DNA of 64,000 nucleotides from Epithemia pelagica (lineage: Eukaryota; Bacillariophyta; Bacillariophyceae; Surirellales; Surirellaceae). Each line of letters begins with the position of its first letter. Within the stretch, counting starts at the first letter, position 1. The notes under the pieces are model-generated. The model had not been told where the DNA came from, searched no databases, and was given only the letters and a program-made list of their open reading frames with translations. The DNA is taken from contig OX337229.1 in the NCBI GenBank assembly GCA_946965045.2, positions 1,922,001 through 1,986,000 on the forward strand, read 5' to 3'. Positions 56,177 through 64,000 of the stretch are shown piece by piece. Both the position numbers and the translations under genes were made by a program.

Positions 56177-58894
56177 ATGTCGGAAGATTCCACAAATAAT
56201 CCGTCCTACACGGACGACCAGTTGCATCACTGGAAAAGACTCTTGACGACGAATCCATACAGCGCTCTGACTACAAAGTTTGATAAGAAGTATTATCAAG
56301 TTCGGCAAGCGAACCTTCAGCACAATAAGAGGAAGAAGGCCCGAAGGAGCTACAAACCTGCGGCAGATGAGTCGAAACAGGACGACGACAACGATGAAAA
56401 AGATGCTGCCCAAGAGAAACTTCGCAACTGGGTACAATCGATCCAGAAGGAAGTTCCATGGTGTTTTTTCTACCGTCGCTGCCAAGTCACCAGCTGTAAA
56501 TGTTTTTATACCATGAACGTAGACGATGCGGTAGAGATCCTTTGGTTTATGGCGAAGCAGGAGAAGGGGATTCGGCAAACATTTTACAAACAATTCATGT
56601 CATCGTCTCTCAAGAAAAGAGAGATTGTTATCGACCTACCATGCATTCGAAATCCTATAAAGCTTTGTTTGCATTCATTTCGGAATCTGTTTTCGGTACG
56701 TTGTGTCCAATTCGCACGACTTCGGAAAGAACTCAAAGGCGGCAACACCGGTCCGAATGAGGTGAGACACAAGAACAACGATAACCGGTCTCGCTCCAGT
56801 ATGCTTGCTCGGTGCAAGAGTGATGTTGTTGAGTGGTTGCAGAAGTTTGCAGAAGAGCATGGCGAAATGAGGGCCACTCGATTACACCGAGAATCCAACA
56901 ATCTCGGAGCTCGGAACGTTGAAGTCAACTTGCTATACATACCTTCCAACTTCACCAAACGCCGTATCTATTGTGGTTATGTACACCACAATGGGTACCA
57001 GATGTTGACCGCAGACCGCAAGGGGTCCTATGGTTCGACATCAAACTACAAACCTCGTCGGGACGACGCAACGGATACAGAGTGGCCGGAGGGGATGGAT
57101 CCTAACCCCGTATGTGCCTTCTCGGTATTTTGTCGCATATGGAGGCTACACTGTCCTCTCATTGTCAGTGACCGTTCCATGTTTGATCCACAGCGAGGCC
57201 GGTCGACCGACGACGACAACGACGAGCCCATGAGCGATGAAGATGATGGTCTAGATTGTCTTGCTCCCATTGGGGTTGTGGAGGACGACGAACGGTTCGT
57301 TACCGTATCAAATCTTTATAAAGCAGGCCTATGTGCGAAAGACGAGCCTCAGCTTTTCTATCAACGGACTGCTTTCAAGGAATTGTCAGATTTCATTGAC
57401 AAGATTGTGGAAGGATGCCACATTGGGCTCATTGACGGTCTTCCTGGAACTGGCAAATCGTCCACATTGTGGTGGGGGCTTCGAAAGCTCACCAAGAGAC
57501 GCCTTCTGTGGATCAACCTTGATCGGCAGGGAAACGTCAATACTCTTATTGAAGTAAAAGACGCCTCGATCCAAACTCTTGCAGTGCCAATGAACGGATG
57601 GCGAGGTTTACTGGACAAGCTGAAGAAACTCTCGACTCAAAGTACAATCCTTGTGTTCGATGGTGTCAATCACAGTATATACAACGATGCTTTCGTTGCT
57701 TTGCGTGACTTTGTAATGAAAGATCTAAATGGGCGATGCGGCTTCATTACAATGTCCGGAAAAATTACGAGGGAACACAAGCACAATCTGGAGATTTATA
57801 TCAAGAAACAACGAGATGGAGTATTTGTGGCCCAGTTCTACCACACGCATCACTCGTGGACTCTGGACGACTACTTGGGTGCCTATGTAAATCCTGATCA
57901 AAGTGCTACTCCACTCTTTTTTGAAGTCCTCCCCGTGTTCGCGGAAGAGTGGAACATTGACATGTACGCCCAATTCATGAACACATCTGACGAGGGTTCC
58001 AAAAAGTTTGTCTTGGTGGAAGAAGCTGTCACGCAAAAGTTTGCGTTCGCTGGAGGATCTGCAAGATGGATGGCATCTGAGACCACGCATTCAATTTCCG
58101 CTATCATATCATCGTATCTTCAAGAATGTGTTCACTTGGATTCTTTGATGAATTTCAAGCTAGGAGAACAGTCACCACCTGCACAGACGCATCTGTATTT
58201 TGCGTCGGAAGATGATGCAGGGCTCACAGTCTATTCGTTGATTAGTCAGCACGCAACGTTGTTGGCTGTAGAGAACCTGAGTGCAGCTGGAGCAAAGAGC
58301 TTATATCGACATGCCACGCGGCTCAATGACCCTGCATTCTTGGGATGGGTGATCGAGGCATGTATCATACAGCGCTGTCTCAACGGGGCTTTGGTGTTTG
58401 AAGACACAGATGGCTCAGCTGTTCAGTTTACTCAACAAGCGAACGATCCGATTGAATTTGATCATGACAGTCTGGTTAACGGAGCTTCGGCGAGGTCATT
58501 GATTCCTTCCCCTGGTAAGACAAACGTGTGTAGGCCCAAGAAATGGAACCGAGGTGGATATGATTTCATTTTTTTATCGACAGGATGGAGGAAGAATTTG
58601 GCACTTCGCTTTTGTCAAGTTTCAAAATCATCGTTGGACTCGTTGAAGCTCGAGTACTTTGCGGAGGTGGTGAATTTCCTTTCCAGAGCCGGATACGTCA
58701 TTGAGTCTTTGGAAATTGCGTTCCTTGTGGCGATCCGAAAAATTTCAGACTATTGCATTTCGCCAAACAAGGTATTTGGTAGGGGTCGGTTGTCTCATGT
58801 TGACCTTCCCCGTTCACTGGGCAGATCCAAATGGGTCGAAGGGAGAGAAGAAGAGTTGATTTCTGTTTACGCAGTTGATTTGATCAACCCGTAG
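56177..58894 (+). CDS. Crinkler/RHS-type P-loop protein with transposase-like N-terminal region
   Basis: A single-exon 905-aa protein from ATG 56177. Residues about 95-300 look like the N-terminal DNA-binding part of transposase-derived proteins: clustered Cys (YRRCQVTSCKCFYTM), IRQTFYKQFMSSSLKKREI, VVEWLQKFAEEHGEMRATRL and IPSNFTKRRIYCGY. An acidic linker follows (residues 335-360). The NTPase core begins near 395 with LFYQRTAFKELSDFIDKIV, a Walker A motif GLIDGLPGTGKSSTLWWG (about 417-434) and a Walker B-like TILVFDGVN. The C-terminal part (LALRFCQVSKSSLDSLKLEY, FAEVVNFLSRAGYVIESLEI) matches the ending of Crinkler/RHS proteins. Those proteins couple a STAND-like NTPase to a nuclease-like domain; in eukaryotes they are linked to host-element conflict or act as effectors. 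No nuclease catalytic set could be confirmed. The single long exon is unlike most neighbours. Confidence 0.72.
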   Translation: MSEDSTNNPSYTDDQLHHWKRLLTTNPYSALTTKFDKKYYQVRQANLQHNKRKKARRSYKPAADESKQDDDNDEKDAAQEKLRNWVQSIQKEVPWCFFYRRCQVTSCKCFYTMNVDDAVEILWFMAKQEKGIRQTFYKQFMSSSLKKREIVIDLPCIRNPIKLCLHSFRNLFSVRCVQFARLRKELKGGNTGPNEVRHKNNDNRSRSSMLARCKSDVVEWLQKFAEEHGEMRATRLHRESNNLGARNVEVNLLYIPSNFTKRRIYCGYVHHNGYQMLTADRKGSYGSTSNYKPRRDDATDTEWPEGMDPNPVCAFSVFCRIWRLHCPLIVSDRSMFDPQRGRSTDDDNDEPMSDEDDGLDCLAPIGVVEDDERFVTVSNLYKAGLCAKDEPQLFYQRTAFKELSDFIDKIVEGCHIGLIDGLPGTGKSSTLWWGLRKLTKRRLLWINLDRQGNVNTLIEVKDASIQTLAVPMNGWRGLLDKLKKLSTQSTILVFDGVNHSIYNDAFVALRDFVMKDLNGRCGFITMSGKITREHKHNLEIYIKKQRDGVFVAQFYHTHHSWTLDDYLGAYVNPDQSATPLFFEVLPVFAEEWNIDMYAQFMNTSDEGSKKFVLVEEAVTQKFAFAGGSARWMASETTHSISAIISSYLQECVHLDSLMNFKLGEQSPPAQTHLYFASEDDAGLTVYSLISQHATLLAVENLSAAGAKSLYRHATRLNDPAFLGWVIEACIIQRCLNGALVFEDTDGSAVQFTQQANDPIEFDHDSLVNGASARSLIPSPGKTNVCRPKKWNRGGYDFIFLSTGWRKNLALRFCQVSKSSLDSLKLEYFAEVVNFLSRAGYVIESLEIAFLVAIRKISDYCISPNKVFGRGRLSHVDLPRSLGRSKWVEGREEELISVYAVDLINP

Positions 58895-59842
58895 TTGGAA
58901 TTTGGTGTCGCTGGGCACAGCCAGTACCATTCAAATCGCTACTAAAACCCAAACTATCGGTAGTCTTGTATCCACCCTGACCGACCACTGAGCGTGGCGA
59001 TAACCCGCAGAAGGAACCATGTCATTAACGACATGCCCTTTTTCCCGCCTACAATGAGTACCTAGGTGCATGCCCTTTTTCCCGCCTACAATGAGTACCT
59101 AGGTGAAAGAGAAAGTGTGCAACCCCTTACAAGTACTACGGCAAAAGGTCTAGAGATCTAGATGCTAGATGTACTTTCGGTCGAAACCTGTTAGGCGTTA
59201 GGCACAAGGCCACAGAGTATCACTAAAGAGGCCATTAATCGTCCAACAGGTCTACGGCGACCTGCCAGTAGCAGATGCCTTGATCTGTTGGTTTGTCGTC
59301 GATGATGTCAATTATGGCTCCTCCTCGGAATCCTCTACCGTAATTCTGATACCAAGTCCATTCCAGAGATCTTTGACACCATCATTTTGTGGCAGAACAT
59401 TTGGCAGCTGTCCGTAGTTCAGACAATTGACACCAATGACAGAATATTTTGTGGAAGCGAGTCGCTCAATTTGGCAGGTTGTACTAATTGTGGTATAGTG
59501 ATTCCTCACTTTGTCCGAAGAAGGTCATGCCACACACTTTTACTTTGAACGGAAATCATGTCGGTTGACGTCAGTCAGCAACCTCCAACTCCAACCTCCA
59601 TGAGCTCTCTCTCTCTTGAATTCACGCACACTCATTGGATCACCAGCAACAATCGCATCCTGCAAACTGCAAAAGCGAGCCGCCGGGAGCACGTCCAGAG
59701 TATTTTGGTAAATAATCTGTTGGCCCAAGTTCCTTGGGTTCGCGATTCACCTTCCGAAATACGAATTGGCAACCTTTTGCGTCTCTTAGGTCGACATCTA
59801 CTAGAGACAACGAGCTCGTGTATATATACAGACAACGGAACC
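58895..59842. other. Intergenic, with a tandem repeat
   Basis: About 950 bp. Holds the 37-bp tandem repeat listed separately. The plus-strand frame continues upstream of the Mpv17-type gene from ATG 59558, but that part has no domain and is treated as untranslated. A TATATATA run lies at 59821-59828, very close to the chosen start. Confidence 0.45.
59032..59105. repeat. Perfect 37-bp tandem duplication
   Basis: Positions 59032-59068 and 59069-59105 are identical head-to-tail copies (catgccctttttcccgccta... ending cctaggtg). Confidence 0.95.
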
Positions 59843-61275
59843 ATGTGGAGCGGCAAGAAACGTTCCTTGGCAGCAAATGCGGCATCTCTCCTCCCCTTGG
59901 CTTGTTGCTTTTGCGTTTTAATATCTTCAGATGTTGTGTTGGCATGGACTTGTCCGGCCTACGATATGTCATTGAATCGACATTCCCATAGGATGTGTAA
60001 TGGCAAGGCACAGAGGGTGGAGTTTACACGAATGCAGCAAAGAAGAAGAGAACAATCCACAACGTTGTTGGCTGTACCAAAGAATGGCGTAGGCAAGAGT
60101 GCCTCGTCCTCCACAAGGACAGACATGAAGCGTGCAGCTGTGGCAGTGGTCGAATCTGATTCTTCCACACCGGAGCCTCCCTCGTCTGATTCTACAAAAG
60201 AGCCTCTGCACCAAAAGAGTGCCTCATCGGCTGTTGCCAGCATGGAGCTGCCATCCATAATAGAGGATCAACAAGAGTTGATCTCCAAGATCACCAATGG
60301 CTTGTTCTTGGCTGCGTGCTTTGGATTCGCAATCGGATCAATCCTCAACATCGACCAAGGAATGACACGAGGATGGACTCAAAGCGTATGTTATTGATTG
60401 TTTTGTTTTTATTTCAACTCTGCTTCCCACTTTTTGCTCATCACATTTGCATGTCAATGTTATTTTGCGTGTCTTCACAGGAGATTGCCCTGCGAATTCC
60501 CTTGGATGCTTGGAGTAGCTACGAAGCGGCATTGGAAGAGTCCCCAGTCGCCACGAAAACAATGATCAATGTCGTGATTTATTTGTTGGGGGATTGGTTA
60601 AGCCAGACCGTATTTGCAAAACAAAACATTTTGGATTTTGACTTGGGAAGGACACTTCGGAATGGCCTGATTGGCCTTTGCTTTGGTCCGCTGGTTCACG
60701 AATACTATCAATTTAGTGATACTATCTTGCCTGTGGACGGGGGCTTGGGCAATCGTGTCCTCAAAATTTTGATGGATCAATCGATCTACCTTGTGGTAAA
60801 ATGCTCATTGTACATTCTTGCTGTAAATACCCTTCAAGGACAAGATTTTGAAACATCAACACGGCTCGTCAAGGAAAAGATTGGAGGCATTGTGTTGACA
60901 GCTTGGAAATTTTGGCCGCTTGTCCACTGTATCACCTATTCAGTGATACCAGCCAGACATCGAATTCTGTGGGTCAATTGTGTGGATTTGGTCTGGAATG
61001 CCATTTTGGCTTCCATGTCACAACAATCGAAAGATGATGATGATGACGCTATCAACGTGGCCGTACCAGATGATGCACAGATTGCAACCTTAGGGACAGA
61101 TGATATTGTGACTGGGAACCCACTGTTGGTATCGAACGAGAGCACCGGCGGTACGGGAGCATTCGTACTGGAATCCAGTGCGATAGAGAGTGAATCTCCA
61201 ATTGATGATGAGGATGACGATGCAGAAAGTTTGGTAACAGAGTTGACATTGGTCGATGGGAAACCGAAACAGTGA
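59843..61275 (+). CDS. Mpv17/PMP22-family membrane protein with presequence
   Basis: Exon 1 is 59843-60385 and exon 2 is 60481-61275; the 95-nt intron runs GTATGT to TTCACAG. The product is 445 aa. ATG 59843 is chosen because it puts a signal peptide at the N-terminus (SLLPLACCFCVLISSDVVLAW, in two pieces: SLLPLACCFCVLISSD and VVLAWTCPAY), with an A-W step as in diatom plastid presequences. The frame upstream to ATG 59558 is open but featureless. The Mpv17 domain fills exon 2: TMINVVIYLLGDWLSQ, IGLCFGPLVHEYYQF, ILMDQSIYLV and the signature TAWKFWPLVHCITYSVIP with RHRILWVNCVDLVWNAILA. The family forms small channels or transport-related proteins of mitochondrial, peroxisomal and plastid membranes. 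A 75-residue acidic tail is unusual for it. Confidence 0.87.
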
Positions 61276-61754
61276 AACTTGTATCCATTTGAGCTGTTTG
61301 CTCTTGCGCGAGAAGGCTGTATTGTTCCATCGTCTAGACTTGAGATGGAATTGGATTCCTTTGAAGGTGACGGAACCATACTGGGTATATCGAATGGGAG
61401 GGAAGAAAAATGTTGTTATTGGCCCCATTGAGTTTACGCCTTACATTTTAAGGCTCCATCTCTCCGGCTCACTTCCCGAGTGGAACAACCCTCCATAGAG
61501 AACTTATTCTGTTTGCGTTACAAGCTCTATTGCATTATATACGTGGCCAAAAGGGAGTAGGTACCCTTTTCGATGTCGAAAGACGTACCGTATAACAATC
61601 TTATTGTGTATTGGCAAGTGAAAGAAAACAGGAGCCCCCTGTTGTCTACCCCACCTACCCCTCAGATAGGAGTAGTTCATTTTCAGCTTATTCTGATGAA
61701 CCCTGCATCACTCCATCCGCGTGATCATGTTTAAAAAATTTCCAGCAACGAAAC
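61276..61754. other. Intergenic, no gene seen
   Basis: Between two plus-strand genes. Pyrimidine-rich stretch near 61634-61663; otherwise nothing stands out. Confidence 0.5.
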
Positions 61755-62987
61755 ATGCCAAAGAAGAAAAAAATGACGACTGTGCAATACCTCCGTGTCA
61801 AGCGACCTCGCGAAGAGACTGCCCCAAAGACCTTGCGACTCGAAGGGTTACATGAACACTCCCAAACTTCAGCTGCGGCGTTGGCCTTGTCCGGTCTTTC
61901 GGTCTCATCCTTGGGGAACCAGGGGTCAAGCACCTCCTCTTCTCGCAAACGACCCACGGCAGCAGTTTTGACACGAGTGACAGACATTCATCAAGTCCCA
62001 GCGTCGTCATCGACCAGTTCATATCATGTAGTAGATGCAGTTTTGGACCAAGATGAGAGCTCGTCCATTCCAGGCAACAAACGGCGGCGGCTCACTTTGG
62101 TTGCTTCCAAAACTCTGAAGGACCATAACTCGTTGGAACAGCTTCTTCAGACTGAGGAAAGCAAGGCAGCCACAAAAGCTAAAACTAGCAAAAAGAAGAA
62201 ACCATTAAAAGTCCTGAATCCACTGGAACGAAAAGTCGACGAGTCGTTGAAGCAGGTATATCAAGGCGAGATTTCTCCTCGGCAACATTTTGATTATCTA
62301 AGCCGCGATGAGTCTCTGGTGCCTCGACGTCTTCATTGGCTTGCATGGAGCAATGCTGAAATGGGAAACTTGCTACATGCATGTGCCTTGTGGAATGATA
62401 GCGAGCTTGCAGCGGAGTTGCTGAATGGCAGAAATATTGGGAAAATGGGGACACAAATGGACGGCGACGGTCGCACTCCATACCAGATTGCCGAGCTCAT
62501 GGGCCATGAGCTAGTGATTCAGGTATTGGAAGCATTTGGGGCTGATATTTCGAATTATGTCTACGATATATACTGTATAGATGGATCTTCGGAGGTAGAT
62601 ATGACGGAAAATCAGTCGCTCCATCCTCTCGACGACAACGATTCGCCAGTTGGTCAAGACTTGTCTTGCCATTTGAAGGGTGGCTATGGGTATTGGGACG
62701 AAGATGGTCAGCTCATGTTGGAGGCATTTGATCGCCACGAACTAGAAAACGACGGATACGAAAAGGATGAGGAGGAGGACGACGAAGACTCCAATGACGA
62801 AGGTCATGTGGCCAATGACTATCCGGACGAGGAAGACGAAGAAAGGCAATGGGGCTCACAGGAGGATGGGGAGAGTGATGACGAAGACATTTTGGAACAG
62901 GATAATACATTTCGTCACGCCCCCGTTGATTTGGGAGAAGAGGACTTTGATGCCGCTTATGGAATATATGGACAATCGGAACCCTAA
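61755..62987 (+). CDS. Iwr1/SLC7A6OS-type protein with ankyrin-like insert
   Basis: A single-exon 410-aa protein. The N-terminus (MTTVQYLRVKRPREETAP) matches the LRVKRKR-type start of Iwr1/SLC7A6OS, and the C-terminal third has its acidic signature: SNYVYDIYCID, then DDEDSNDEGHVANDYPDEED. Iwr1 binds assembled RNA polymerase II between its two large subunits and carries it into the nucleus; the basic N-terminus acts as import signal. Between these parts, residues about 195-275 read like two ankyrin repeats (MGNLLHACALWNDSELAAEL and DGRTPYQIAELMGHELVIQV). That insert is not part of the yeast or human protein as I know them. ATG 61755 gives MPKKKKM, itself a basic cluster. Confidence 0.75.
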   Translation: MPKKKKMTTVQYLRVKRPREETAPKTLRLEGLHEHSQTSAAALALSGLSVSSLGNQGSSTSSSRKRPTAAVLTRVTDIHQVPASSSTSSYHVVDAVLDQDESSSIPGNKRRRLTLVASKTLKDHNSLEQLLQTEESKAATKAKTSKKKKPLKVLNPLERKVDESLKQVYQGEISPRQHFDYLSRDESLVPRRLHWLAWSNAEMGNLLHACALWNDSELAAELLNGRNIGKMGTQMDGDGRTPYQIAELMGHELVIQVLEAFGADISNYVYDIYCIDGSSEVDMTENQSLHPLDDNDSPVGQDLSCHLKGGYGYWDEDGQLMLEAFDRHELENDGYEKDEEEDDEDSNDEGHVANDYPDEEDEERQWGSQEDGESDDEDILEQDNTFRHAPVDLGEEDFDAAYGIYGQSEP

Positions 62988-63354
62988 TTGTCATTTCGAA
63001 CACAATCACGGAGACACCAACAGAAACTCATAGAAGTACCTCTAGTAGAAATAGAAACTCAAGGAAGGCATTCGGGTGTGATGTCCGATTGCTTTTGGCA
63101 ATCTCTTCTTTCTAGAAACTCAACCGAAAATATTTTCGAATGGCGAAATGTAGGCATTCCTTTAGCTATGTGTTACTGATTTTAGCACGTGAGCAAATAT
63201 GAAGTTTTCTATCAAACAAATCTATTTCTATCAAAGCCGACAGTTGTAGGGATGGTGGCCCCAAGAAAAACACAGATTGGAGCAAGGGTCCTTGTCCTTG
63301 CTCCTTGACGATTATATTCAGTCTTTCGCCGCTTGAGGTGGTGCAAAAACATGG
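62988..63354. other. Intergenic between convergent genes
   Basis: Shared 3' region of the Iwr1-type and second Mpv17-type genes. No gene is seen. Confidence 0.5.
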
Positions 63355-64000
63355 CTAGTGTCCTTGCGCAACACGCGAACAAAAATAAATGTTCCAAAGA
63401 ATTGCTGCCAGGTTGGTATGCAGTACTCGCAGCGATTCGGGAACATAGCGGAAGGACACAAACTGGGAAAATGGCCAGAAGGAATAATTCGCCAGAATGG
63501 CGGCAAATATAGGGCCCAAGCCTTGAAGCGTAAATGGTAGAAACGAAGGGGCTGAAAAAGACAGGAAAGAAGAGCGTTTCGTGAGTGTCTGATAAACTGC
63601 AAACATGTCAATAACCCAAGCAACTCACCTCGCCCAGCGACGAGAGCCGAGAAAAATTCGTAGACATAAAAGTAGGCGGGGAGGAATGCCAAGACACCAA
63701 CAGATTGATCCAAGGCCAGTTCGGCAGCAATTCGTTGGCCGTCGTTCCATCTGTACAATCGCTGGAGTCGTTGCCCAAAGCCAGCTGTAATGCCATACCA
63801 GGAATGAAGAAAAGGTGCCTTGAAGAAAAATCCCACCAAGGCAAAACAAAGAGTTCGAGGATAATCGTACACAAACACGCGGCCTGCGGAATACGCTGAC
63901 AGGGGCTGGGAAGTGGCGTCCCCCAATACCTGCACTACAGCCGCTGTACTAGCTTTGGTGAGCAAGGGCCGTTGCTTCAACGCCTTCATGTACCATGAAA
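63355..64000 (-). CDS. Second Mpv17/PMP22-family membrane protein, 5' end missing
   Basis: Exon 2 is 63551-63355 and exon 1 runs from 63629 to beyond the right edge; the 77-nt intron has GTGAGT and TTTTCAG borders. The in-frame ATG at 63989 is preceded in frame by Trp-Tyr, which matches the conserved start of the Mpv17 domain (WYMKALKQRPLLTKA), so the true start is outside the window. Visible family features are AVVQVLGDATSQPL, FFFKAPFLHSWYGITAGF, ELALDQSVGVLAFLP, and in exon 2 NYSFWPFSQFVSFRYVPESL and AAILWNIYFCSR. This lies 2.1 kb from another member of the family, but the two differ enough in sequence and intron position to be old paralogues rather than a recent tandem pair. Confidence 0.87.

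Noticed and set aside
59312-59509. Minus-strand 65-codon frame
   Set aside because: Starts at GTG only and has no partner exon or domain.
59558-59842. Upstream start for the first Mpv17-type gene
   Set aside because: It would bury the signal peptide 95 residues inside the protein, and the extra sequence has no features.

Overview
The window reads as nuclear DNA of a photosynthetic stramenopile, most likely a diatom. Genes are packed on both strands and many carry introns with GT(A/G)-AG borders, mostly 62-122 nt. Predicted products are eukaryotic: a UBR4/BIG giant protein, a t-SNARE, a copine, bestrophin, RanGAP, Iwr1 and Mpv17 proteins, a Roc-COR GTPase and a Crinkler-type NTPase. Several N-termini pair a signal peptide with an A-F or A-W step like that of diatom plastid presequences (PPAT, the LON-N protein, one Mpv17 protein). 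No rRNA, tRNA, CRISPR array or bacterial operon was seen. The species assignment is inference.

Layout. 1-12.2 kb: end of a phosducin/thioredoxin-like gene, an RRM protein, a DDI1-type aspartyl protease, a copine, an unrecognised gene with an in-frame TAG, a membrane protein with a possible PH-like fold, and a bestrophin channel. 12.2-19.3 kb is an accessory region: a gene-free stretch, a four-exon cysteine-repeat surface protein, then a complete-looking PIF/Harbinger-type transposon (16401-19262). That element has 19-bp terminal inverted repeats, a 3-bp TAA duplication, an intact DDE transposase, a divergent second gene and a nested hairpin between them. 19.9-25.7 kb: oligopeptidase B, a disordered basic protein and a SYP7-like t-SNARE. 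25.8-30.9 kb: a three-exon gene joining a Roc-COR GTPase to a trypsin-like protease with an intact His-Asp-Ser triad.

31.6-45.2 kb is one eight-exon gene of about 4365 codons homologous to UBR4/BIG. Its exons join in frame, but it stops where the C-terminal E3 module should begin. 45.8-55.5 kb: a phosphopantetheine adenylyltransferase with a presequence, a GOLD-domain protein, a RanGAP-like LRR protein, a stand-alone LON substrate-binding protein and histidinol-phosphate aminotransferase. 56.2-58.9 kb: a Crinkler/RHS-type P-loop protein whose N-terminal half looks transposase-derived. 59.8-64 kb: two Mpv17/PMP22 genes flanking an Iwr1-type protein with an ankyrin-like insert; the last runs off the right edge.

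Most genes are independent housekeeping genes with no evident shared pathway. The candidates for unusual biology are the Roc-COR-protease fusion, the transposase-Crinkler fusion, the cysteine-repeat surface protein, the truncated UBR4 homologue and the transposon with its internal palindromes. Exon borders were found by reading frames and splice signals by eye; none has transcript support here.
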